64,000 bases of DNA. Origin: Phytophthora sp. 'mugwort' (taxonomy: Eukaryota; Oomycota; Peronosporomycetes; Peronosporales; Peronosporaceae). This document shows positions 54,640 through 64,000 of this stretch, in pieces; the first letter of the stretch is position 1, and the number at the start of each line of letters is the position of its first letter. Location of the stretch: assembly GCA_033558025.1 (NCBI GenBank), contig JAUCEF010000007.1:2108001-2172000 (forward strand), in the 5' to 3' direction. A program made the translations under genes and the position numbers. A model generated the notes under the pieces. It worked only from the letters and a program-made list of their open reading frames with translations. It did no database searches and was not told the origin of the DNA.

Positions 54640-57600
54640 CGTCAGTACTGAGCCTTTAGCTTCTGTCATCGAGGCCGTTACACCGATAACTTCAAGTCGG
54701 GTCAGCCACTTCTGGCCGTGCCAGGCAGCGAAACCGCTTTTTGCGTTTTGCCATTTCCAACAGCCTCCCCAAAGGCGAACTCAGCCGGACCATTCGTAAT
54801 TGATCTCGCAGTCTCTCGAAGACCACGCGTTGAAGAGGCTTCGTTAGGATGTCTGCAAGCTGATCGTCGTAAGCGAAGATGACTCCGACGGTGATTGGAT
54901 CATGCAGCCATTGGGCAGAAGTTTGAAATCAACGATGTGGGCAACGTTGCCAAGTGCTTGGGGATATGTATCGAGTATATGGACGACGGCATTATCTTAC
55001 ACCAGCGTGACACCATTGCGGAATTGCTCGGCAGCATGGAGATGGCTTTATGCAAGGCAGTCTGTACTCCAATGGATACCTCGAAGGACCACGATGACGA
55101 CGTGATCATGGAGCAAAGCAGCCTGATGATACGAGCAATTGTCTCGCTACTGTGGATCTCAAATGCACTCGCCCCGATCGTACAGCCCAAAACCAGTCAA
55201 ATTGCCACTGTGGTGACGGGTATACAAACACGGATCAAGCTTGCTCCTGGCGAAACCCAGTGATAGCAGAAACGCGTTCATTTATTTGTTCCACAATAGG
55301 CCACTCTGCTTCAATTCATACAAATTTTTTCGGCAACAGCCACGCCGTGCCGTCCGACGATGGTGCGCCTTTCGGAGGCTTCGTGAATATGGGTCGATCA
55401 AGGCTAGCCTTAACATAGGCGTTGGGTACGTCAACCTGACGAAGTCGACGTTTTTCACTGAGGCGTCAATGACACTAATAAGCGCAAACTTGTGATCTTC
55501 AGCACTGGCTAGTAGGTCCCCTCAAAATCGACGCCATGTCGCTGTGAAAAACCCCGAGCAACCAAGCGAGCCTTGAATCGCCCTAGTTCGCCACGGCAAT
55601 TAAACTGTATCTTGAATACCCATTTTGACGACACTATATTCGTCCCGGTTGGTACTTTAATCACGTCCCGTTCGATTGCAGGTCCTTTAACTCTTTCTCG
55701 ATTCCATTGGGCCACTCAGCAATCTATTGAGCCTCGTCAATAGTGCGAGGTGTTATCATAGCCGCCATCGCTTCCGAGATATCGAGGTTTGCTGATCCGG
55801 CAACTTCTTCCACCAATTCCTGTGTCAGGGAAAAGTTGGTCTGCTACCTTGGCTTCTTGCGTGATCCAAACCCCACGCCGTAGCACTTATATGGTTTCAG
55901 CAATACTCGTCTTCACCGCTGTAACTCGTATAGTCCGCGTTTCTGACCTGTCTAACACGCTTCCGCGTCATAACTACGCTGATGCGCCGCTTGGGCCTGC
56001 CTCCATCTGGAATCTCCTGCTCTTCAGTAAATCTATTCTGCAGCGGTGTTTGCTGGATTTCTGACGGGACTGTCGTTTCTGCCGTCAACATGCCGTTTTC
56101 ACCGTGGAGCTGGTTGAGTCTCCTTCTCGTGAACATCCAACCTGTCAATGTTCTGCACATCCGCGCTTGTCACATGATTTTCCTCGTTCGCGGAATGAAG
56201 AGTCGATAGCCCTTCTGGGCGTCGTTTATCCCGATGATCAAAGCTTTCTCAACTCGCCGCATCACTGATGCAGCTATCTTGTGCGCAATGTGCGTCGTGC
56301 ATGCATGTGACCCCAAGCTTCAGATGTGCCCCACCTTGGGTGGCTTGGCTGTGGGTACGTCCACCGGAGCCTTGTTGTTTGTGTTAGCTCTAGTCGGCAG
56401 CCGATTACGGATTTACATGCATATATAACAGCGTCGCCCCAGTAGCGGTCAGGGAGACCAGATGGCCTTAACATCGCGCGGCCAGAGTTCATCAGTGTCC
56501 GGCGCATGCGCTCCACCTTGTCGTAAGAGGCGGACGTGTCGGGAAGCGCCGTCTGCTGTGAATGCCGTGATATGCGCAGAAGGCCAAGAAATCGCGACCC
56601 TGGAATTCCCCTCCCCCGTCAGACCTGATCCCCTCCACAGGTACACCATACCGACGCTCAAATTCGGGCACGAACGTCATGAGTTTCTTCAGGGCTTCGT
56701 CCTTCTTTTGGAGCAAGTACACGCGATTAAAGCTGGATCCATAGTCCACAATTGTAAGCAAGTGCTTGTTTCCGTTACGATCAGGGATGATGTCAGTCTT
56801 CAAGTCCACAGCCAGCACTGCTCCAACTTCATCTGTAGGCGCCGAGGAGGTTCGATTTGGTCTGTTTAGCCTTTGCACATGGTAAGCAGAACCGCAGCTT
56901 TTTGAACACGACTTCCATGTCTTCGGTCAACCCCTTAGAATACACCCGAAGCAAGTCCTGGAAATTCACATGTCCGAGGCGCTCGTGCCAGTGCTGAAGT
57001 GTCGCCTTTGGTACCTGGACAAACATCGCCGCTGCATCTGCATCCACGGTCGTTCCACGTAGAATCTACATCTTCCGTTCTCTTTTAGCGATCGCAAGAA
57101 CGTCCCACATCGGTTAGTCAGCTTGCACTGTGATCAGCCGAAAGTGGTCGTGATCCCGTGGTCTCCCAGGTCGGTCACTGACAACAGATATCGATCCAGA
57201 CCGGGGAACATAATGCACCTCGTGGAGCAGCACAGCTCGGGATACGTCACTACTGTTCACACGAAGAACACAATTTCCTTTCGTACTTGCGTGCAGTATT
57301 CCTCCTTTTGCCGCTTTAATCGTCAAGCTGGATGGAGAGGTGACAAACAGTGCGGTACCATCAGAGCACATGTGGTAGGACGCTCCTGAATCGATTAATC
57401 AGTTGGTTGCCGTTGGCTTTGGTTCAGGGCTAGATACTGTCACCATCCAGAACTCCGCAATCTCGTCACCACCATCATCCTCATCGCGAGACACTTGATC
57501 TTGACGTTGAGCTCGTGCTGGATTCTTCCTCGGCTTGGTAAACTGAGGAAACTTGTGACCAGTTCTCCACAGTTCCAGCAAGTGATCGCTTTCTCGCTTG

Positions 57601-57785
57601 CGTTGGCCTGTGCCTTGATGCGAATTAGTTGGCCGTGTCGATGCTGGTTGTTGTTGACTTGCGCCTGCTTGTGCTGATTTCCTCGCTGATGGCCATCCAC
57701 CTTATTGGTGGCGTTGCGGCTAGTCTGCTGTCCGCGTTGCTGCTGCCGAGCCGGACCGGCTGTTTCGTCGCGGCTCTGAAGTAAG
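54640..57785 (-). mobile_element. Ty1/copia relic, minus strand, gag knuckle to C-terminal tail
   Basis: Read on the minus strand: Gln/Asn-rich gag end, knuckle CWNCG then GHKFPQF (57540-57600, one-base shift inside), protease LIDSGASYHMCSDG (about 57362-57403), GAG-pre-integrase HWHERLGHVNFQDLL and CLPCAKAKQ (56829-57047), integrase VLAVDLKTDI, IRSDGGGEF and ERMRRTLMN (56270-56878), RT WVFKIQF and ARLVARGFSQRHGVDFEGTY (55509-55715), a further RT stretch with ELKQSG and LWNK (to about 55265), and the tail DDQLADILTKPLQRVVFERL (54800-54880). A segment at 54890-55262 is reversed. Many frameshifts. The 5' side is cut by the Ty3 copy C. Confidence 0.7.
54890..55263 (+). pseudogene. Inverted RT segment inside the copia relic
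   Basis: The plus strand reads KFEINDVGNVAKCLGICIEY, ILHQRDTIAELLGSMEM and CKAVCTPMD, the C-terminal part of copia reverse transcriptase. The neighbouring RT and tail segments of the same type read on the minus strand on both sides. An internal inversion of about 370 bp explains this best. Confidence 0.65.
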
Positions 57786-58249
57786 CCCTTGTCAAGTTCC
57801 GGGTGGAACTCTTGGGCTCCCAGCCCTTTGTGATCTACACAGATCACGCATCCTTACGGACGGCGACGAATTCGCCCCATCTGTTCCAAAGGATGGCGAG
57901 GTGCTGCCCTTCTTCGCGGAATACAACTTCCGCGTCGAGTACAAAGTCTGGCAAGCTCAAAAAGTGGTTGCCGATGGGTTGTCACGCAGAATGGATTACG
58001 AGCTGGCGCACGTCAGTTGTGCCATGACCGATCTATACGATCAGATATGCATGGCGTGTTGGGGCGACGAAGCCGTGCTGGTATAGTTCCTGGCCGCTGG
58101 CAAGGAAGCCAAAGCCGAATGGCTCACGCCACGTCAGAATGCCCGGATCCATCGATACGAGTGGGCCGATGGCCTGCTCTACTATCGAGCGGAGCCCCAT
58201 GACCCTAAACGGGTAGTCGTTCAAGCAACGAGGATCCAAGTTTGGCATC

Positions 58250-59506
58250 CTACAGGAGGCGCACAATGCGCCGTCCAGCGGTCACTTGGGCCGTGAGAAA
58301 ACCTTCCAATCGGTCTCTCAGTACTTTTGGTGGGCCCACATATACAAGTGGGTCGCACAGTATGTGAAGACATGTGAAACATGTCAGCGGGTGAAACCCG
58401 CCGGGCACGCCTCGCCCCATTTGCAGAGCCTGCCCGTTCCAGCGGACTGCTGGAAGTCGATGAGTCTGGACTTCATCTTTAGACTTCCAGTCGACGCCAC
58501 GGAAACACCGGCATCTTGTTGTTCGTGTGCCGTCTGAGCAAGGTGATGCGTCGACGACACAGTGACCGGGAACAGGCTGCGAAGCCGTTCCGGGATGGCG
58601 TTTTCCGCCATCAGGGTCTGCCGGAGACAATTGTCTCGGATCGTGACCCGCGGTTTACCGCTGCGTTCTGGCGAACGCTGCTCCAACTACTTGGAACAAG
58701 GTTGCACATGTCCACTGCCGAGTATCCTCAGGCGGATGGGCTGACAGAGCATGTCAACCGAGTGCTTGAGGACACCTTACGCAGTGTCTGTGCGGAGGCT
58801 CCTCGCACTTGATCAGAACATCTGCCATTAGTTGCGTTTACACTCAACAACGCGGTTCACGCATCGAGCGGGTATACCCCTTTCTACCTGAATGGCTTGC
58901 GCCATCCACGGGTGCCACTCACTCTACGAGGCAGAACCCCGTCTTCGGTTATAAATGGGGGAGAGTCTCGGAAAGCGCTTTCCTCCCGGGTCTCGAACGT
59001 GAGACCGGTTTCCTTGCGGAAGCAAGTGGAGTCATTTATCGACACCAGGCTGAACGTAATCGGCCGTGTCCGTAATGCCATGGCAGCGGCACAGGACAAA
59101 CAAAAGGAGTACTCTGACAAGAATGGGGGAAGAGGAAACTTAAACGTGTTTAATGTTGGGGATTTAGTCCTACATAGACGCTAGGGACTTGCGACTTGCA
59201 CTCGCCACGGTAAGTTCGGTTGGGAACAACAAGCTGAAGCACCGGTTCATTGAACCCTTCGCGGTCCTGGCCAGGCATGGTGCGGCATATACCATTGACC
59301 TGCCTAAGTCGATGACGACCCACCGGAAGTTCTACGTGGGCCGTCTGAAGCGGTACCGTGATCCGCAGGGCTCACAGACCCAGCTCTACAAAGCGAGGCT
59401 GCAACTCTTCTCTCTGAGTGCGTCCAGAGCCAGAAGCCCAGGTCCCTTGCGGGGCCGCGCAAGGGGCTCCATACGAAGGAACCCCGGCTGCATACGCCGA
59501 GTATGA
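58250..59506 (+). pseudogene. Integrase, copy C
   Basis: Same frames and lesions as 22006-23262 (zinc part 58286-58537, core 58516-58812, later parts 58897-59184 and 59189-59506). Confidence 0.8.
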
Positions 59507-59863
59507 GCCATAGTGATACGGCTGGGAGTACGCAGGAGGCGCTCCCGTCTGGGGCAGAGGCCACAGGAGGTCCCGAACGAGAGACAACTCCCGTTAGACT
59601 CGGTCTATGGACGCCCAAAAGGCATGCAGGCGTTGGAAGATCCCGTCCACGTCATTCGTGCGATGGCCGACCCGTCCTTCGAGGGCCGACAAGTCCTCGG
59701 CCAGACGATTCACGTCGTCACGAATCGTCCCAAGGACCCCAACGCTCCCGGCCTGGGCGGCAGCAGCCCAGCCCTCACCAAGTCCAAGCGCAATCTCAAG
59801 CGCAAGGACTCGACGACGGAGAGCGGTGTCTTCAACGACACGAGGTGGAGCCGAAGGCGGCAC
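59372..59863 (-). other. Antisense coiled-coil frames, copy C
   Basis: Same as 23128-23619. Confidence 0.4.
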
Positions 59864-59944
59864 ACCAGGTCCTGAGCTGGACCGGAGAGGTGGCGCCTCC
59901 TACTCGTACTCGTTCGAGAGCACCACCTTCTCTCCTCGATCGTA

Positions 59945-60134
59945 ATGGGAGACCCACTACGACGTGGAGCGTGTGCTCCAGAAGCGGCGCGTTCACTTGA
60001 AGCGCCAGCTCCGCGTGAAGTGGAGGGGGTACTCGGAAGCTGAGTGCTCCTGGGAGCCGTACGAACGGCTCCAGGCTGACTGCTCGAAGGCTGTCGCGAT
60101 CTGGGAACAGAATCGGCGGCAGCTTCATAAGTAG
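59945..60134 (+). pseudogene. Chromodomain, copy C
   Basis: Same motifs as 23702-23890 (VKWRGY, WEP). Confidence 0.75.
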
Positions 60135-60286
60135 TTTGGGCTTTCTTGCCCGAACGGGTTGTGGTCGTAGAACTAAGACCATATCCGCGCTCGTCGTGAG
60201 CGCTAGAAGCAGGATGCTTCTGCAGCGCTCAGGGTAGCTGGCGTTTGCCTATCACATGGGCGAAATCATTGTGGAGATCTCGGAGG

Positions 60287-61541
60287 TCAAGCTAGCGTGA
60301 GATCCTGCCGGAGAACACCAAGTTGTCCTTGTGAGCAGCGCGTAGCTGCCCACCTCCAAAAGACGGCTTCTGCCTCTTGGAATGAGCCACAGCGTGGGGG
60401 GCAACACGGCTGGATAGCCTCACACAAGTCACAGTCCCGACCGGAGTTCTGGCTTCTTTCGCCGGCTCGTGAACTCCTTAAAAGGAATGTCGTGCGGTGC
60501 GAGGAGCACGCACCGAGCAATACTTACGTTCTGGAACTAGGGCTGCTTGGTCACCATGTGGTGCTCATAAACGCCTAGAAGATCGCCCGCCAAGAAGCAC
60601 GCGAGGCGGCTGGTGCTGACCCATGTAGGCGTCGGCTCCGTAGGACTCCTCAGGAGGGAAGTACCTGGGAGCGGAAGGCGGTCCCCACGAACAGGTGAAG
60701 AGTACTTTACAGGCGACCGGGTCGCCGGGGCCCGCACTCCCTTATGACGAGCAGCCTAGTACTCCGACTAGTGCCTGTCGAGATCGTTGGAGACCTCTCG
60801 GCCGACTTGGCCCTCTTCCTCTTTCCGGAAGAAGAACTGAAGAGGCCCTTGTTCGTGAGAGTGAGGGTCCCATAGCCTTCACGGATCGGAGAACTGGAAG
60901 CAGCCCGTCGCTTACGGCTGACTTCCGAGGCTGCTGCAGCCTTAGCAGCCTTGACGCGGGCAGTTGCCTCCGCGAGCATCAAGTTCTTGATCGGAGAGCG
61001 AGGTTTCTTTTCGTCCTCCTTGCACGAGCTAGGACTCCCCTGACGTTCGAGCGTCTTCGGCTCATCGTCATAGTCGCCGTTATGGCTTGACAGCGGGGTA
61101 CGAGACCTAAGCGAGCCCCACTGACTCGGGTCGCCGTCAGGCCCTTGACGAGCGGGATCTCGTTATCGACCCAGGACATGGGAGACTTGTCCGAGTCCTC
61201 CTCATAGTCCATGAGGAGCTCAGGGTCCTCCTCAGGCGGTTCAGGTGCCTTGGGGTCGCCGTGGATACCTTGGTGGATCCCGTAGCGGCAGAGCCATTGC
61301 TGGACGGCTTAGAGCTCTTAGCCTGCTACTTGGAAGCAACAGGCTTGGCAGGCGCTTTCACACCGCTGTCAGACCGAGACTTGGCTATGCTTGAGGCTGA
61401 TGTGGAAGCCGAGAAGAAGAAGAGCACGCGGAAGTGTTCGGGCTCAATAGGAAATGAGCCGGCTGCGGAAGACAAACCGCAGCGAAGTCGATGTAATACG
61501 ACTTGGAGAGTGAAAGGCGGCGATTTCCTTCCACTCGCCAT
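60287..61541 (-). other. Antisense ORF relic, copy C
   Basis: Same reading as 37372-38627, including the ATG (at 61541). A single-base loss near 60485 changes the frame around 60520 relative to A and B. Confidence 0.45.
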
Positions 61542-61576
61542 GGATAGTCGGTAAACCGAACCTAAGTGGGGAAGGA

Positions 61577-61779
61577 TGTAACGGGATTACATGAAGAGTG
61601 CCAAGTCACTCTTCAGAGCAGGTGTACCCAAGTACACTAAGTGATGTAGTTAGCCATCACTATTACGTCGACGGTAATGACATCATGGATAGGTACCATA
61701 GATATTGTACAAAGACCTCAGAGCCACTCAATAGGATAACATCTAGGTACTTTATGTTATTGTTGTATGCCCCGTCACA
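61577..61779 (+). repeat. 3' LTR of copy C with internal deletion (203 bp)
   Basis: Starts TGTAACGGGATTAC after the polypurine tract and ends CCCCGTCACA. About 155 bp in the middle are missing (after ACTTTAT). Its first half resembles LTR1/LTR2 more than the copy A 3' LTR. Confidence 0.8.
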
Positions 61780-63241
61780 CCTACCATCTTCTATACGTGT
61801 CGCTAGACAATTTAATTCCGTACTGATTTGTAGAATTCCGCTGGATGACTTACATGCCAATGCCAAGCTGTGACTTAGATCAAACTGAATCATGTAAATC
61901 GACCGAAAGTGTAAACGCATTTGAGTTAAGTATAGGTCAACTTCTAAGTACGTAATAGCTCTCGTACATACGACTCCCAAACAACTTGAATATTATATTG
62001 GCCGATTCAACCCACTGTTGGTGAACCGACCAAGTTTTTCTGAATGCACAATACAGTACGTCGCTATTTCCTCAACGTTATAATTTGAGGCTCTTATTAA
62101 ATTAATTTAATCGCCTGTGGCGAGTCAACACTGTCACGACTCCATTTGAACCTCAACGCTGACGACAGCAGCGCCGGGTTGGAGACCACTTCTCGATGAT
62201 AAACTGGCCGAGTTCCTGGAGGTTGCAATCTATGATTGGTGGACGAACTGTCCGGGGACAAGTTTACAGACCGAGAGGCGTTCTTGATCCTGCCGACGCG
62301 CGACTCGCAGTTCGTCAACGGGTTGCACTACGTTCGAGTGACAGGATTGGACGGGCTGCCCTCGTGCTGTGGTGTCAGGGTTAACGCCAACGCGTTCGTG
62401 CTTCAACTTGAAGGAGTCAACACTGTGCGTTAGTCGTGCTCGATTCCCAGATTTCGGCGACAATGCTACTGCAACTGCGCGCCGCGGCCCTGCAAGAAGC
62501 GCAAGTGCAAGGTCGTGGTCTGGGACCGCCGTCTAGTTTGGTGCTCGACGAAGTCTGGTGAGCGCGACTTTTCCCTGTCATGTTTTGCTATGGAAATGGC
62601 CGCGCCTAAGTCGGCAGCTAACTTGATGATGCTTTTATGGGGTATGGGAAAAGGTGCAAGGTTAAAAACAATTGAAGAATATTTATAATTTTGGGTTTCG
62701 GGTTCAGTGCTGCCATTTTTTTTACAATTCAAATTGCAGTGTTTTCAACAATATTAAACGAATCCTACCGTGCTATTAGTCCCCACTGCTGCAAAAATAC
62801 AAATATGATAAGTAAAAGGTCGCTCACATGACCTAATTGCCTGTCAAGGTTTCTGGTGGTGGTCCCTGACTATAAGAGTTTTGTGTGTTTGACTATCGCA
62901 ACCATTGCTCTACAACAGACTGTCGTTTTCAGCTGGTAATCAGGTTGAGCAAGTCAGCGCGTACCAGCTAGCTCAAAATCAGCTTCGTCTTGGCACGATC
63001 TCAGCTGGTCGAACAGTACTTCAGTTGCAAGATATCTCCCGGCTCCAAGCGATCGTCAAGCACTGGCGTATGTTGCTCGACGTTCGCTAGTTGTAGCTTG
63101 TTCCTGTGGCAGGCCATGGATATCTCCTATTGAGAGCACAAGTCATCGTCGTGCCGCCAAAGCACTTCAAACCTCACTTGCCATTTGGACAACTCACCCG
63201 CACCCCAGACCATCAGCAACAAACTACGACTTGGGAAGAAC
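61780..63241. other. No gene recognised; GH81 upstream region
   Basis: AT-rich first half. A plus frame at 62236-62433 (66 codons, FTDREAFLILPTRDSQFVNG) followed by a Cys/Lys-rich run near 62480 (CNCAPRPCKKRKCK) could be an old coding relic of unknown kind. The last several hundred bases before 63242 should contain the GH81 promoter. Confidence 0.4.
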
Positions 63242-64000
63242 ATGAAGATCTCCGCTTCAGTGTTGATTGGGTTTGGTGCAGTTTTCCAGCATCTGCAGCA
63301 TGCTGAAGTTGCCGGCCAAGATCTCGACAAGAATGGCAGCTCAAGCTTTAGCCACGAATCCCCCGTCGTGGCGCCCACGTTTGTGCCCGTGACGAACGAC
63401 ACCGTCCCCGAAGCTGGGGATGTCGGTGTCTCCAACATCTCGGCATCCGAGCCTAACGTCGGTGATGATACCTCTTCCGGCTTCCGAGCTCTCGAACCGC
63501 CTAGCTACCTCCTCGAGCACACGGACGCCATGATGGGGTTGTGTCCGCCTCGGTTCCTTGACTCGTCGGTCATCAAGAACCGCGCCATCCCCACCAACAA
63601 CTGGTGGGGCAACATCATCGCGCACGACTCCAACGCCGCCATTCAACCCATTTGGTCCAACCCATACGCGCTGCAAATGGTCGCTGACAAGGCTCCCTTC
63701 GGCATGTCCGTCAGCTATCCGTATCGCAGCCGCTTCAGCGGTGGCAACTCTGGCAACAGCGGAGCCACCAAGTACTACGCGCACGGCATGGTCCGCGAGT
63801 TCCTCTTTTCGGCCGAGGAGATCGTGTCGCAGAAGCCCAACTTCCAAGTCGTCGACTGGGCCGACCAGGGGGTGACCGTCAAGTTTGCTGCCAGCTCGTC
63901 CAGTGGCACCATGGTGTCGGACCTGGTGTCTGGCATGGCGTACACCTCGATGAAGTACTTGGGTCTCACTCCGAGACTCGTGTCGACCGCAGCAATCTCG
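63242..64000 (+). CDS. GH81 endo-beta-1,3-glucanase, secreted, 3' end outside window
   Basis: An ATG at 63242 opens 253 codons in frame to the last base, with no stop. The N terminus (MKISASVLIGFGAVFQHLQ) is a weak to moderate signal peptide. After a Ser/Asp/Glu/Val-rich linker (residues ~30-85) the GH81 N-domain begins: IPTNNWWGNIIAH, IQPIWSNPYALQMV, GMSVSYPYRSRF, ATKYYAHGMVREFLF, VVDWADQGVTVKF and MAYTSMKYLGLTPRL. The P-TN-WWGN and Y-P-Y patterns are typical of GH81. These enzymes cut beta-1,3-glucan, the main oomycete wall polymer, for wall remodelling. The catalytic Asp/Glu residues lie further downstream, outside the window. Confidence 0.9.
   Translation, partial: MKISASVLIGFGAVFQHLQHAEVAGQDLDKNGSSSFSHESPVVAPTFVPVTNDTVPEAGDVGVSNISASEPNVGDDTSSGFRALEPPSYLLEHTDAMMGLCPPRFLDSSVIKNRAIPTNNWWGNIIAHDSNAAIQPIWSNPYALQMVADKAPFGMSVSYPYRSRFSGGNSGNSGATKYYAHGMVREFLFSAEEIVSQKPNFQVVDWADQGVTVKFAASSSSGTMVSDLVSGMAYTSMKYLGLTPRLVSTAAIS

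Larger units (their letters stand above)
57786..61779 (+). mobile_element. 5'-truncated Ty3/gypsy chromovirus, copy C
   Basis: Homology to copy A begins abruptly in RNase H (CCCTTGTCAAGTT, matching 21542 onward) and continues to the 3' LTR. Sequence is almost identical to A and B. It keeps one A that A and B lack after HLFQ, has one fewer A near 60485, and matches B rather than A near 61114 and 61540. The junction on the left is with copia gag sequence in the opposite direction. Confidence 0.85.

Noticed and set aside
1..64000. CRISPR arrays, bacterial operons, ribosome binding sites
   Set aside because: No short regularly spaced repeats; genes have spliceosomal introns.

Overview
The window looks like part of an oomycete nuclear genome, most probably Phytophthora or a close relative. 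The evidence is a compact island of intron-poor eukaryotic genes with introns of about 60-110 nt, a creatine-kinase-type mitochondrial phosphagen kinase (Phytophthora enzymes of this kind are known as taurocyamine kinases), a secreted GH81 beta-1,3-glucanase, and very dense decayed transposons (chromodomain Ty3/gypsy, Ty1/copia, PIF/Harbinger-like, pogo/Tigger-like). The species is inferred from gene content only.

Layout. 1-15060: gene-poor repeat graveyard with an unidentified relic (1150-2740), a tRNA-like SINE head (3095-3163, minus), a copia 3' end (5387-5524), a possible PIF/Harbinger gene pair (6746-8981) and two pogo/Tigger transposase relics (10001-10958, 13285-13896). 15061-25692: Ty3/gypsy chromovirus complex, copy A, plus strand. 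25693-36981: gene island. Its genes are a small membrane protein, a mitochondrial-type PP2C phosphatase, mitochondrial ribosomal protein bL20m, the phosphagen kinase and CCT7, followed by a Harbinger-like two-gene relic and a PD-(D/E)XK-like relic. 36982-47608: copy B of the same Ty3 complex, minus strand, nearly identical to A. 47609-49249: the longest copy of the DDE transposase that is also embedded in A and B. 49250-52846: mostly empty, with a pyruvate kinase C-domain pseudogene. 52847-57785: two opposed copia relics. 57786-61779: truncated third Ty3 copy C. 63242-64000: start of a GH81 gene that runs off the window.

The five intact island genes are the only convincing complete host genes. 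Three of them (PP2C, bL20m, phosphagen kinase) carry or imply mitochondrial targeting. PP2C and bL20m share a 212-bp divergent promoter.

The most notable structure is the pair of 10.6-kb near-identical inverted repeats around the 11.3-kb island. Each arm is a composite: a tandem LTR, truncated gag, a captured DDE transposase fragment, a second LTR, a full-length but mutated pol with chromodomain, and a region between chromodomain and 3' LTR with strong coding character on the antisense strand. All copies share the same disabling lesions, so DNA-level duplication explains them better than separate retrotransposition.
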